Shown here: in pieces, positions 35,005-48,173 of the stretch
Layout: the number at the start of each line of letters is the position of its first letter
How positions within the stretch are numbered: the stretch's first letter is position 1
The notes under the pieces: model-generated
What the model saw: only the letters and a program-made list of their open reading frames with translations
What the model was told of the DNA's origin: nothing
Databases searched by the model: none
Assembly: GCF_000003855.2 (NCBI RefSeq)
Contig: NW_003101676.1
Span: forward strand, 1,238,720-1,302,719
Length of the DNA stretch: 64,000 nucleotides
Source of the DNA: Blastomyces gilchristii SLH14081
Lineage: Eukaryota > Ascomycota > Eurotiomycetes > Onygenales > Ajellomycetaceae
Direction: 5' to 3'
Program-made: the position numbers and the translations under genes

Positions 35005-36952
35005 GTATTATTATTATTATTATTTTTCAATTATAAATGTATGCAGTCAGAGACTATGATATTTACCTGAGAACTTTTAGTTCTCAGGGTTTTTTCTATA
35101 TCTATAAAGTTAACTATTATACATTTATCAATTTCAGATATGTAAAATCAGAAAATTTCAGCTCAGAATATAAAAACTGTTTATAAATTGCAGTATTTCA
35201 ACACTTTCTGATACTTTGAAATTCTTTGAAAATATCATGACAAAGAAAAAGAGAACATAGTCTTAAAGATAGACATATTAAATAGATAGATAGAAAAGAA
35301 CAGAAAAGAATAAGTATAGTAAAGACAGACTATATTAAAATAAAATTATTAAAAGATAGTATATAGCTGTTTTAAAAGACTATATCTAATCAATTTTCAT
35401 CTCTTCATATTCAGATACTTCTGAATTCAGTCATTTTCTTATAGCTGCTTGAGTTTCTGATAGAAAGTCTATTAAGTATTTAATTCCTGTCTCAGTTGAG
35501 AATAAGAACCTCATATTTAATTGATTTAAATTATACTTCTTCTTCAATCTGACTCTGAGACTATTGTATAATGCATAATGTATTACAATATACTCAGAAT
35601 TTTCATTTATATTGCAGAATGAGCATTCTGTTGAATCAAATCTATCATCAAATCTTTGTATATAGAATTTGAAATAATCATGTTCTAGTTTCAGCTAAAT
35701 TATAGATGAGAATATTTTCTTTTACATTTAATTAAATAAGATTTTCACTTTGATTTTGTCTCAAATCTTGAATAATGTATGCTCTTCTTTTGTTTCTATC
35801 AGCTTTAATTTTACTTATTTAGACAAGATTCTTTTAACTTTCTCTTTATGAAAGATTAGAACTCTGTTTTTTAAATAGATCTGTTTAATTCTGAACTCTT
35901 TTTTACAGCTGAATCAGTTAATTCATTATCATGAATATTCATATAAGTAGAAACTCAGTGCAGATAAATTATCAGTTTTAATATTCTTCTCTTTTGAATT
36001 CTTAAAACAGAGTTTAAAATCAGTTCAAGATTCATTTGATTATTATAAATCTGACTATTTCTAAATCTTTTTAAAGCAGCTTAACTATCAGAGAATATTC
36101 ATGTCTCTTTTAAACTATTTTCTCTTTTATGAGATTTTATTTCAATGAGTTTGAAAGCTTTCACTATTACAAATAGTTCAGTATCAAAGACTTCAGATTC
36201 ACAGTCTAAATTTCAGAAATCTGAGATAAAATTGATATTTTCTTCAGTATAAGTAATGTCTGTGTCTAATCTATTCAAATTCTCATTTTTTGAGTTATCT
36301 GAATAAATCAGAATAGAGTCTTTTATATTGATTGTAGAAATTCTCTTTAAATACTGTTCATATTCTATCTCTTTAGATAGTTCACTTATTTATAAGTCTA
36401 TAAGAGATTCAAGCTTTTCTCTTCAGAGAGATATCTTCTCATGATTAACTTTTTCAATATTCAAAGAAGAAAATTGGTTTTTAATCAGTGAGCATAGTCT
36501 GTATAGTTGAGAAGGCATTTTCTTTGAAGAATTATTTTCATTGCAATCAAGAAATCTACTTCAATTCAGTTCACTTTCAGAGTTAATTAATAGAAATGAA
36601 GAAGAGACTCTTTCTCTGATTATATGATTTAAGCTCATCTTTATAACTCTCAGAGTATAGTTCATACAGACCTTTTCAAATCTAATAGCAGAAGAGAGAA
36701 TTGAAGCTTCAATTTTCATTGCTTTAATAGAAGAAGATTTGAATGCTCTCAGAATTCTTCTCAAAGCTCTGTTTTGCAGACTTTGAAAGAGTTCAGTGAA
36801 ATTTCCTTGATTATTCTATTAAACTTGAACTTCATAATCAGCTACTGAGATAATACAGGCTATATATAACTGTCTCATAGTCTGAAAGAATAGATCTCTC
36901 TCTGTATTTGATAGTCTGATTATATTGTTCAATAGTCTTTCTGTCTTGATAG
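35005..36952 (-). mobile_element. Degraded LINE copy (RNase H and part of RT)
   Basis: Minus-strand LINE. It starts at its (AAT)n tail (TTATTATT on the plus strand at about 35005), and its 3' UTR is the reverse complement of 14280-14460. RNase H and the Cys/His finger lie at about 35400-36000 with multiple stops. Similarity to the LINE at 49053-55550 continues to about 36952 (AGTCTTTCTGTCTTGATAGT) and then stops, where gypsy X sequence begins. I could not identify its target duplication. Confidence 0.75.
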
Positions 36953-37822
36953 TTCTAATCATTCTCTTTACTTATTAATGTATAAGCAGATTTAACTCTT
37001 CTATATCAGAAACATGAAATGTTCTTATTATATCAGTTAATAGAATTATATAAACTGTTTTCTTTCTATCAGTTAATTTTATATGATATGTACATCATTG
37101 AATCTGTAGATTGAATCTTTGAAATTAATCAAGTCTGAGAATAACGTTATATTTCACATTCTGCAGCTCTTATATTTAAATATAGCAAGATTATTCTCTG
37201 AAGTATAAGGAAACTCTTACTCTTATAAGTGATACTAAATATTAATTATCAGATAATCTTATATATTAAGAATTATTTACTCTGTGAATCTCTTTCAGTC
37301 TTCAGATTATATAATTATTAATATATTATATAGAAGCTTCTATATTAGTTAATACTTTTACAGTTGTCTCTTAATTCTTATTCAAGTGATCTCTATATAT
37401 TAACATTTTAAATCTTAAGATATTGAGATAAGTATCTACTTCTTCATCTTCATCTGTATCTCATTCAGAAGCCTGCTTTCTCTTAATATTTACAGAATTC
37501 AGAAAATCATCTAACATGAGCATTTCTTTCACTATGAAGATTTTTCATAGAATATTAGTAAGTGTCTCTGAGCTCACTGATTCTGCTAGTTTTTTAACTC
37601 TCTTACTTCTCTTGACTGTGTATACTGTGTGTAATCTTTTATATCATGATTTTAGCATCTGCAGTTGAAGTAAGCTCAATACTCATAATATTAAGATTTT
37701 CACTCAGAGAATCTCTTTTTTAAGAGATTCAGTACTTTAACAATAGCATTTAAATCTAGATTCATTGTATTCAGATGTGTAATTTGTATTATAAAAGTCT
37801 GATTATCTGTTCTCTGCTGAGA

Positions 37823-38000
37823 TGTGATTCAAAGATTACTTGAGCCAGCATATGATTACAGGCGTACGCCGGCTTCTTATATACATTATCTAAATTAATT
37901 AGTGGCTGCTAGGGCCTCTTTACATTTGTAAGTATGTTCGGAAGTGTTTTTGAAAGTGGCTGCATTATTATCCGGCGGTCGTACATTCTTCCGAATCATA
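37823..38000 (-). repeat. 3' LTR of inner gypsy X
   Basis: 178 bp. Keeps CG and CC/GG dinucleotides (GTACGCCGGCTTC, CCGGCGGTCGTAC) although the internal part of the element has lost them. The last two bases are TA where the partner has CA. Confidence 0.88.
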
Positions 38001-38299
38001 TTCTTTCTCACCAGATTCAGTCACACTCATGTGATCATGATGTACACCCTAGCTTCATGCGGATTAGTGTGTCACTAGCATTCATGATAGTGTAGCCTAT
38101 CTCTGATTCAGCTAGCATTCTGTGTACACTCTTACAAAGAAACTTTCACTATATTACATCACTCATTCACTAACTTTTTTCATTCTTTAATCATCTTCTT
38201 CATCATCATCATCATTGAATACTATTATTTCATCTCAGATTTCTATCTCTTCTTCTGTTCAACACTATCTATTTATCTATTACATTGTACATGTTTCTG

Positions 38300-39985
38300 A
38301 CAATGACTCTCTGTTCTTATAATAAGTGTCATTGTAGTACTCATACTGAGCAGTTTGTTAGTAGTAAGTATAACATGTTATGAAATGTGACTAGAACTTA
38401 TTTATCTTCTAATAATCATCAGAATGTACTATTATAAATAACATATCTTCTTCATCTTTTTATATGCCTCTGACTGTCTTTTCTTCAGTGATATCTAATT
38501 ATGTTTTTCTGATTATTTTACATAACTGCAGATACTGATATTTTTGTTTTAATTTGTATAGAATTCTCAGATGTTGACAGATCTGCATCTGTTAATAATT
38601 ATAATCTCAATGTTGAATTATTGATTAAGAACTTGAAGAATGTGATAATGAAGAAATTATCTATGTTATATATAACTGAGTCTTCTATATTCTTCTCTAT
38701 TCTCTCTGTTTCTTCCTCTGCTGCTCTTCTTCAATCTTTTACATCTGTCTCTATATCTGGTTCTTCTGCTTCTGCTACTTCTGCTCTCTTTGATTCTGCT
38801 GTCTCTGCTTTCATTACTAGTTCTCCCCATTTCAAGGAGATATTATATAGACTTAATGAATCACATTTCTCAGTATATACACTCTCACTCTTCTTACTGA
38901 CTTCTAGAACAATTTATTGTATAAAGACTGTGTATAATATAACTATCTGAAGCTTGATCATGAATGCTGATTATTACATTCATTTTAAATATTTGTGATA
39001 AGATAATTATTCATTTATATCAGAGAATCACTCTTTCTCTTAACAGTATTGAGATTGTAAGTCTTTTTCTTTTTCATCTTTTCTTTCTGATGCTGATTTT
39101 TCTATTCTTAGAGAAAATTATTATGAGTTTTATTATGTATGAAGTTATAGTGTTCACAGATATCAAGAAACTTTTTATAACTGTAAAGTTCAATATTGTG
39201 AGTACATTCACTCTGATAAATTTCTTTGAAATGATAGATCTGTATCAGTCTATTCTCTGATATCTGTTGTCTGACTTTGTGATGCAGATAAAAGATATCT
39301 GTGTTTTCAGAAACAGAAACACAGATATTGTACTCTTTTACACCTGTGAGCATGAGACTTGTACATCTTGTCTGAGATGTTATCATGAAAATGAGCTGTT
39401 CACATGCTGTATTCTGCTTCTTGTATTTCTTCATATTTCTCTCTCTCTTTCTGAGAAGCCTCATGTGTGTTGTAATTGTATGTATAATTCTAAGATCAGT
39501 AGATGTTCATTCAGTAATTGTTATTCTCTGCTTTTACAGTTTTATATGCTAATAATAGTTCTTAGTTGCTTCAGTGTCAGAGATCATTTTAATCAAAGAT
39601 GATAATATCACTGAGACTACTCTCTTCTACTCTTAAGCTTCTTTCAGTGCTTTCTCTTCCTTCTCTGCAGAAAAGATTATATGCATACTGAGTTATAAGT
39701 ATTCAGCTCTGAGTGACTTCTGCTGTTATTTATTCAGTTCTGTATCTTCTTCTTCTTTCATTTCTTTCATCTCTGTTCTCTCTGTTCTGACTTCTGATTC
39801 TGCAGGTTCTGTGCTCTTCTTCAATTTTTCTACACACACATATACACATTTCTATATTGGCATTCCAGCCAATCTTGTGATAAATGATATTAATGTCATA
39901 CACAGAGTAGTAGAGAAATTGAAGACATGTATAATATTGTTATAAGAGCAGCTTGCAGCTCTCAAATCTCTTGCAGATCTTGAGT
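38300..39985 (+). pseudogene. Cys-rich ORF antisense to gypsy X pol (candidate accessory gene)
   Basis: Plus-strand coding-like stretch between pol and the 3' LTR, opposite to gag-pol. Pieces: a CSYNKCHC-type segment near 38310; a Ser/Ala-rich segment in frame 38621-38950; then 38964-39602, one frame interrupted by a single TGA at 39258-39260, with a cysteine cluster CEHETCTSCLRC (about 39347-39382) and a later CCNC/SRCSFSNC cluster. A further frame ends at about 39985 in a helical, heptad-like tail (VEKLKTCIILL, then EQLAALKSLADLE after a stop). I do not recognise the family. The Cys pattern suggests metal binding and the tail a coiled coil; both are inferred. Frames and start are not settled, and the stretch is interrupted as it stands. 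Confidence 0.4.
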
Positions 39986-40899
39986 TTTGAGATTTTCTTT
40001 ATTTTTGATGTTTTTCAGATGATGTGATGTTGAAAATAGATTAAATATGTAATGTATGAAAATAAATGAGATATATGATAACATTTGTCTTTTACAGCTG
40101 ACTCTTATAATTGATAATCAATTCATTATCTCTTGAGTCATTCTCTTTTCTTTTCTTACACTTTTTCTTTGTCTGCTAGTCACTACTCTTATACAATCTC
40201 TATATAATACAGTGTTCAGTGACTAGGTTCAGCAGCTTTCATCTTTTGTGATTCTGTCTCATGCATTATACTGTCTCTCTTTACCTACTCAGATCACTAT
40301 AGTGAACAGCTCATTAAAACTAATCTCATCTGATCTCTGAGTGTTTTCAGAAGTTGAGATGACTTAGTCTCATATGTCTGCAGATGTTTCAGATAATTCA
40401 TTCTCTGTAATCTCTGTGATTGAACTGATGTAAACAGTTAAATTCCACTCTGAATCTCTTTTTCTTCTGTGATCTGACTCATGTGCAAGTCTGTTACTTT
40501 GAGATCACTCTTTGCTGTATTATATCTGCTGTCTGTGATGTATTATCATACAATCAGCTACAGTCTCATCACTTATTGAAGTGTAATATTCATCTAATTT
40601 CTTCATTACTTTTCATTCTTTTCTTATAATTATGAAAAGATCAGAATAAGTGAGATCATCTGATTCATAAGTGTCTATGATTTCTCTTACTTTGTGAGAC
40701 TGTTCAATTATAAGTCTCTTCTTTTTCAACACTGATAATAGTGCTGTGAATAATTATAATCTGCTTAGATCTTACATCTTTGTCTTCATAAAATATGAAT
40801 TATTTATTAAGTTATATAAGATCTGTTCCTCTGATTTCTTCAATATATAAGTTCTCAGAGAATGTGATTTAAGTATTTTATAGAGCTTAAATCATCTAG

Positions 40900-43600
40900 A
40901 TTAAAACTTCTCAGAATTCTCATTATGTACAAGAACTTATATTCTCATCTTGAGACTTGATTTCTTAACTAGTAAGTCTTATATTCTTTTTGATTGAATT
41001 GCTCAGTTCACAAGTAACTTATTAACTTTTGCATGTATGTGACTGATCTCTTTCAATCTTAGTTCTGTGTCTGCAACTGTTATGTCTGTAACTATTGTTC
41101 TCACTGTGTCTGTAACTGTTGTATCTGTAATCACTGTTCTCTCTCTCACCTTTTCTGAAGCATTCTCTGGAATGCGCGGATGTAATTCATACAACAGATA
41201 GAATGATGAACACTTGAAGACTGCATGCTGTTGAATCTGTGTGACTAATAGCATCTGTTCATGATATTCATTTCATAGTCTTGTAGAGTGNNNNNNNNNN
41301 NNNNNNNNNNNNNNNNNNNNNNNNNNNNNNNNNNNNNNNNNNNNNNNNNNNNNNNNNNNNNNNNNNNNNNNNNNNNNNNNNNNNNNNNNNNNNNNNNNNN
41401 NNNNNNNNNNNNNNNNNNNNNNNNNNNNNNNNNNNNNNNCTATGAAGTTCATATATTATCAGTTAGAATCTCATGTGATATCTATAGTGATATAGATCTT
41501 ATTATGTAGAAACTTTATCATCATCTCTCTATTATCTCTGAAACTGCTTTCACAACTGATCAGTCAGTAGTGTAATCAATAGCAGTGATTATTCATTAAT
41601 TTTCATTTAATATTCACAGCAGTATGTCTATGAGATTCACTCTTCATCATTTAAACAGTTGTATTATACACTTTATCTGATGTTACACTTTCTTATATTC
41701 TAATTCTTTCTTAGATTCTTTCACAACCTGATAATTCAGACACTCATGAGTGTACATCTGAATATCCTCAGTCATGCTTAGTCAGTATACTCTTGATTTA
41801 AGTATGCTTATGAGTTCAGAGCTTTCTAAGTGACTGAATTTCTTATGTATGTGAGTCATCAAGTTATATCTAAATAAATATTCTAGATAGAGAGCTTCTG
41901 TATATTCTAGATCATGATAAAGTACAACATTATTTTTTAATTTTCTCAGCTTGAAGTTCAGAAGCATCTCTTCTATCACTTTTACAAGATACTTATCATC
42001 TGATATCTTATCATTCTTCAAGTAAGAGATCATTGTATTCACTTATTCTGATTTCTTGTATTCTCTCAGTATGTTTAATATGAACTTTTCTTATATCTAG
42101 TTCACAGAACTCTTATTTATGAAATCAGATCTGTGACTGATTATATCAGATATTATAGTGTCTGACCTCTTTCAGTATTTAATATTAAGATTGTACACTT
42201 GAAACTCTGAGATTCAATATACTAAGTGTTTGAAAGATTTCATTATTAATTGTAGATAGATAAGACTTTCATGATCTGTAATTACTGTTATTATATGTCT
42301 GTTATTAATATATCTATCTTATAATATCAGTGCATGCTTGATTGCTAGTAATTTCTTTTCATATACTAAGTAGTTGAGCTCAGTATCTGATAGTTTTCTA
42401 TCATTGTATGTCACTGAGTGCAGCTTACTATTCTTACTCATCTGTAGAAGAGTGTCTCTGATAGCTTATTCAGATATATCTGTCTTGATATAGAAAGATT
42501 TATTACAATCTGATTGAATAAGCACTGAAGATATTATTACATTTTCTCTCACTGTGAGAAAAGCCTCTTCATATACAGCATTTCAGATAATTGAATGAAA
42601 CTTCTTCTTTCACAGATTTGCATTCATTTCTCTTAAGAGATCTGAGAGTGATGCAGATATTTGTATGAAATCCTTGATAAATCTGTAGTAATATGAGATT
42701 AACTCAAGAAACTGTTATATATAATGTATATTTCTCAGCTGCAGTCAATTTGCTATGACATTCAATTTCTTCAGAATAAGATATATACAGTCATCACTCA
42801 CTATATATTCTATAAACTTCAACTCTTCTGTTTCAAATACATACTTTGTTAATTTGATATAGAGTGTCTGCTCTGTCAGAGTTATAAGCACTTCATTGAG
42901 ATACTTCAGATATTCATCATATAAGTTTGAAAAGACTAGAATGTTATTAAGATATATAAGATATAAGGTTTTATTCTGTTTATGAAGAATTGTATTCATC
43001 ATCATTTAAAAGATGACAGACACATTTATCAGACTGAATAATATTATCAGAAATTCAAACTTCTCTTATTACATATTAAATGCAGTTTATGAGACTGATA
43101 GTTTATCTATACAGATCTGTCAGTATTCTGAGAGAAGATTAATCTTCAATAGATATTAAGTGTTTTCAACTGTATTCAACTGTTGTTGAATCTATGACAG
43201 TGAATATTTATTCTTGATTATAAGTTTATTAAGTACTCAATAATTAATACATATCTGTTACTTCTCATCTGTCTTTTTCATGAATAAAACTGGAAAGCCT
43301 CACATACTTGATGAGAATTATATGAGATTATATTCTAGAAGATCTGTGATCTGACACTTCTGTTCTTTAAGATGTGTTTGTGACAGAGAGTATGTATTCT
43401 GATTGACTGATTTCATGTTTTCTGTGTCAATCTTATGTATAAATTCTCATTTCAGCAGCAATTCTGATGAAAGATCTATTTAAAAGATCTTTTTATACTT
43501 CTTCAGAAGCTTCTTCATACACTTGTTCTTTCATATATTCTTTATCTTGATTTTCTTCACTTCTGAGTTCTGTATGACATACAGAATGCTTTCAGATGAG
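40900..43600 (-). pseudogene. Degraded pol of inner gypsy X
   Basis: RT: a stop-free stretch at 42745-43005 contains the catalytic box as YLNNILVF (YLNN codons at 42954-42943) and the following KLTKYVFETEELKFIEYIVS typical of gypsy RT. Integrase: 41782-42042 carries a readable zinc-binding N-terminal region (LFRYNLMTHIHKKFSHL). The C-terminal part at 41003-41254 has FYLLYELHPRIPENASE. An N gap at 41291-41439 falls within integrase. I did not find a convincing chromodomain. Confidence 0.75.
41291..41439. other. Assembly gap (149 N)
   Basis: Run of N inside the integrase region of gypsy X. Reading frames predicted across it are meaningless. Confidence 0.99.
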
Positions 43601-44458
43601 GTCTTGTAAATTGTTCTCTTTGCTTATTAATGTGTAAGCAGATTTAATTCTTCTATATCAGAGATGTGAAATGTTCTTCTCATATTAGTTGATAGAATTA
43701 TATGAACTGTTTTCTTTCTATTAATCAACTGTATATGACATGTATATTATTGAATCTGTAAATTGAATCTTTGAAATCACTTGAGTCTGAGAATAAGATT
43801 ATATTTCACATTCTGCAGCTCTCACACTCAAATGTAGTAAGATTATTCTCTGAAGTGTAAGAGAACTCTTACTCTTGCAGATAATATTAAATATTAGTTA
43901 TCAGACAATTTTATATATCAGAGATTCTTCACTCAGTGAAATTTTTTCAGTCTTTGAATTATATAATTATTAATATATTGTGTAGACACTTCTGTATTCA
44001 CTAACACTTTTACAGCCATCTCTCAATTCTTACTTAAGTATCTCTTATACATTAATATTTCAGATCTCAAGACATTGAGATGAGTGTCTGCTTCATTCTT
44101 ACTTATATCTCATTTAAGAGTCTGCTTTCTCTTGATATTTACAGAAGTCAGAGAGTCATCTAATACAGATATCTCTTTCACTTTAAAGACTTTTCATAGA
44201 ATATCAGTGAGTGTCTCTGAGCTCACTGATTCTGCTAGTTTTTTAACTCTCTTGACTATGCATACTATGTGTAATCTTTTATATCATGATTTTAATATCT
44301 GCAGTTGAAGTAAGTTTAATGCTTATAATATCAAGATTTTCACTCAGTAAATTTCTTTTTCAGAGAATTCAGTGCTTTAGTAATGATATTCAAATTTAGA
44401 TTTATTGCATCTAACTGTGTAACTTGTGTTATAGAACTCTGATTACTCATTCTCTACT

Positions 44459-45887
44459 GAGATATACTCAATTGCAGTATTTTCTATTGTAATTGACTTA
44501 CTTATTTCTATACAATGAGAATATTATATGCTTCTTTCACTGTGTCTAGTTATAAGATTAAGTATTTTCATTCTACTCTTAACTCAGATGTAAGATCATG
44601 AATAAAGATTTATAAATAGAAAGATGTTGAAAGCTCTTCATTCAATACAAAATAGTATAAACTGAAGTATATGAAGTATGATATAAGATTATTCACTTAT
44701 CTATACTCAGTGAAGTATTTGTAATACTTGTCTTATATATTTACTTTCTCAAAGTTATGTAAGATTCATTTGAAAAACTCATTTCATATTTATGAAAATG
44801 AATATTATTTCAAGTCTGTGAGATTCATCTTTTCATTAGTTATTTATAATAACTTCACTTTTCTATATAGAAATGCAGCAGATCTTAAGACTTGTTAAAA
44901 TTCTGTTAACTGTCTGTCTGTAAGTTCTCATTCAATTCAATAGTATGATTACATCTGACTTAGTCAGCTGATTACAGTATCATTTTTTCAGTTGCTATTA
45001 AAGCTTAATAGTTCTGACAGATCTTTCAGCTTGATATATTTCATGTTTAGATTCTTATTCTGTGTAGTGATTTCTGATGATGTGTATACTTCTGAAGAGA
45101 TTGTGAACAATTATAATAAGATCTTCAGATTCAGTGTAGTCATCTGTAAATATTCAATCTCTTACTGCAGGTCTAAGACCTGATTTTCTCTATTCTTATT
45201 GATGATAGTAATTGTGTCAGTGAAGCTCTTCATAATGAATACTTAATTCACAGTGAATATTAATTATTGTTTGACTTCTGTCTCAGCCTGTCACTGTGTA
45301 CACAAGGTCTTGATTTTGTTTAGAATTCTTGTATACATACAGAGCTTTGATTTCAGTTTGATAGTCTCAGCTGCTTTTCTTACTGCTTTGAGTAAACTCT
45401 CTGAGAGATTCTGTATATCTTTCAGTTCAGATAGCAGAGAAGAGTGTTCATATTAACTAGAAGAGATATTTATTTCAGTGATTTCTTATTGATTATACAA
45501 TATCTATCATTATATTACTGTATTATTATATTGCTATATTATTATATAATTTCTGTTATTATTATATGACTCTGATGATGATCATTCTCTCTTTTTATTC
45601 TTCTTTTGAGTAGAGAGCAGACTTCTTTGAATCTGGTTCACTGCTCTCATTTTCTTTCTCACATCTCATCTGTTCACATACATGGCATTTGTCTGAGTGT
45701 GAAGTTTTTCTTCAACAAGTGAAGTAGTATCAATTAGATGCTCTTTCACTCATCACTCTTTATATGCTATCTTTTTGAGGTGTTCTAGAACCACACTGGC
45801 ATGATAACTATGAATTACTTTGTAGATGAAATTATCATGCTCTGAAGAAGTCTGCACTTCTCACCAGTTTTTAGACATGCTATCAGA
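44459..45887 (-). repeat. Gag-side 1.4-kb direct repeat, unit 1 (inner gypsy X)
   Basis: Matches 46066-47469 in the same orientation; both begin GAGATATACT and run to an LTR. The repeat arises because a second copy of the same family inserted in the first, not by tandem duplication. Frames are broken. Confidence 0.85.
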
Positions 45888-46065
45888 TATGATTCAAAGA
45901 TTGCTTGAGTCAGCATATGATTACAGGCGTACACCGGCTTCTTATATATGTTATCTAAATTAATTAGTGGCCGCTAGGTCCCCTTTACATTCGTAAGCGT
46001 GTTCGGAAGCGTGTTCGGAAGCGGCCGCGTTATTATCCGGCGGTCGTACGTTCTTCCGAATCACA
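45888..46065 (-). repeat. 5' LTR of inner gypsy X
   Basis: 178 bp. The least mutated of the three X LTRs, with runs such as GCGGCCGCGT and CCGGCGGTCGTACG. Followed directly by the GAGA duplication. Confidence 0.9.
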
Positions 46066-47469
46066 GAGATATACTTAATTACAGTATTTTCTGATACAGC
46101 TAATTCACTTGTTTCTATATAATGAGAATATTATATGCTTCTTTCATTATATCTGATTATAAGCTTAAGCATTCTCATTTCACTCTCAACTCAGATATAA
46201 GATCATGAATGAAAATCTATAAATAGAAAGATGTTCAAAGCTTCTCATTTAATATGAGATAGTATAAACTGAACTATATAAAGTGTAATATAAGATTACT
46301 CACTTATTTACACTCAGTAAAGTGTTTATAACACTTATCTTATATATTCACTTTCTCAAAGTTGTGTAAGATTTATTTGAAAAACTTGTTTTATATTTAT
46401 AAGAATGAATACTGCTTCAGATCTGTAAGATTTATCTTTTCATCTATTATTTATAATAACTTCACTTTTTCATATAGAAATATAACAGATGTTAAGACTT
46501 GTTGAAATTTTATTAACTATCTGTCTGTGAGTTCATACTCAATCTGATAATATAATTATATTTGACTTAGTCAGCTGTTTACAGTATTATTTTTTTAGTT
46601 ATTATTACAGCTTAATAACTCTGACTGATTACTTAACTTGATATATTTCATACTTAAATTCTCATTATATATAGCAGTCATGAATGATACATACACTTCT
46701 GAAGAGATTGTGAACAATTATGATAAAATCTTCAGATTCAGTGCAGTTATCTATCTATGTAAATATTCAATCTCTTACTACAAATCTATGAGCTGATTAT
46801 TCCTATTGTTATTAATGATAATGATTGTATCAGTGAAGCTCTTTATAGTAAATACTTGATTTATAATGAATATCAATTATTACTTAACTTCTATCTCAGT
46901 CTGTCACTGTGTACACAAGGCTTTAATTTTATGTAGAATTCTTGTATGTGTACAGAGCCTCACTTCTGATTCAGTAGTGTCAGCTGCTTTTCTTACTACT
47001 TTAAGTAAAGTCTCTGATGAATTCTGCATATCTTTCAGTTCAGATAGAAGAGAAGAATGTTATTTATATTAATTATAGAAGATGTTCATTTCAGAAGATT
47101 TTCATTAATTGTACAGTGTCTATCATTCTATGATTTCTGTTAATCTTGTACAATTTCAATAATAATTATCTCTCTTTTATTCTTCTAAGTAGAGAGTGAA
47201 CTTCTTTGAATCTGATTTATCACTCTCATTCTCATTCTCTTCTCTTATCATATTCATATACATAGTATTTCTCTGCATGTGAAGTTTTCTCTTACCAAGT
47301 AGAGTAGTATTAATCAGATGCTCTTTCACTCACTACTTCTTTATACACTCTCACTCTGAAGTGTTTTTAGAATCACTCTGACATGATAACTATAAATCAC
47401 TTTGTAAATGAAATTATCATACTCTGAAGAAGTCTGCACTTCCCTCTGATTTTTAGACATGCTATTAAA
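46066..47469 (-). repeat. Gag-side 1.4-kb direct repeat, unit 2 (outer gypsy X)
   Basis: Second unit, matching 44459-45887, belonging to the older outer copy. Noticeably more AT-rich than unit 1. Confidence 0.85.
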
Positions 47470-47636
47470 TGTTATTCAAAGGTTGCTTAAGTCAGTGTAT
47501 AATTACAGACATATACCGGCTTCTTATATATATTATACTAAATTAATTAGTGGCTGCTAGAGCCTCTTTACATTCATAAGCATGTTCAGAAGCGGCCGTG
47601 TTATTATTCAGCAGTCATACATTCTTCCGAATTATA
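47470..47636 (-). repeat. 5' LTR of outer gypsy X
   Basis: 167 bp version of the X LTR, from TGTTATTCAAAGG to CCGAATTATA. More mutated than the inner LTRs. Confidence 0.85.
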
Positions 47637-48102
47637 ACTTCATTCTTACTTTTATTAATGAAATTATCAGAATATTATATATTATCAGTAAACTAACTAT
47701 ATAACTGTATCTGAAATCAGAATCAGAATATTTAATAGTTTTATTATTAAATTAATTAATCTCATTACATAGTATTAAGATTAGATAGTAATCTTATACT
47801 ATTATTATTATTATTATTATTATTATTCTTTCATTATACTCATATGCAAGCGGAGCTTATAATGAGTTCTTGTGTGATGTTAAATACAGGTCAAGTGTTA
47901 ATTATACAGGAGGAAATACAGGTGTTGAGATCATGTCAAGATAACAAGAACATAGAAAAATACAAAGAAGTGACAATTAGATACATGCGATAATAACTTC
48001 CCAGCTCAGAAACATAGAGCAATTCATTAGAGTGATTTGTACACCTCTGTATTTATTAGAAACCTGAGGTGCTTGAGTTTCAGATTTAATGTATTCTCTG
48101 CG

Positions 48103-48113
48103 GGTTTCGAACC
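48103..48113 (-). promoter_or_regulatory. SINE internal pol III promoter, B box
   Basis: GGTTCGAAACC on the minus strand, one change from the GGTTCGANTCC consensus, within a good T-arm. Confidence 0.7.
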
Positions 48114-48162
48114 CACGCGCCTTGGTTTCCCATGTCAAGGTGCTACCGAGTGGCCGCATTAA

Positions 48163-48173
48163 CTATTCAGCCA
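48163..48173 (-). promoter_or_regulatory. SINE internal pol III promoter, A box
   Basis: TGGCTGAATAG on the minus strand, close to the TRGCNNAGYNGG consensus. About 50 nt upstream of the B box, as in tRNA genes. Confidence 0.65.

Larger units (their letters stand above)
37823..46065 (-). mobile_element. Gypsy X, inner copy: Ty3/gypsy retrotransposon with short 178-bp LTRs
   Basis: 8243 bp including a 149-N gap, coding strand minus. LTRs lie at 37823-38000 and 45888-46065, each exactly 178 bp, TGTGATTCAAAG to CCGAATCACA. The duplication is GAGA (4 bp; 37819-37822 and 46066-46069). Gag-side sequence lies at about 44460-45887 and pol at about 41000-43600. Some 3 kb between pol and the 3' LTR is not normal gypsy coding sequence; part of it holds the antisense ORF described separately. 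Confidence 0.88.
36953..47636 (-). mobile_element. Gypsy X, outer (older) copy, truncated and split
   Basis: Two parts of one older copy flank the inner copy: 36953-37822 (equivalent to about 43610-44462 of the inner copy) and 46066-47469 (equivalent to 44459-45887), then its 5' LTR at 47470-47636. The remaining pol side is missing where the LINE at 35005-36952 adjoins. The two parts overlap by GAGA at the insertion point, which is the target duplication of the inner copy. Confidence 0.8.

Noticed and set aside
41288..41509. Open frame across the first N run
   Set aside because: Most of its residues come from N; it is an artefact of the gap.
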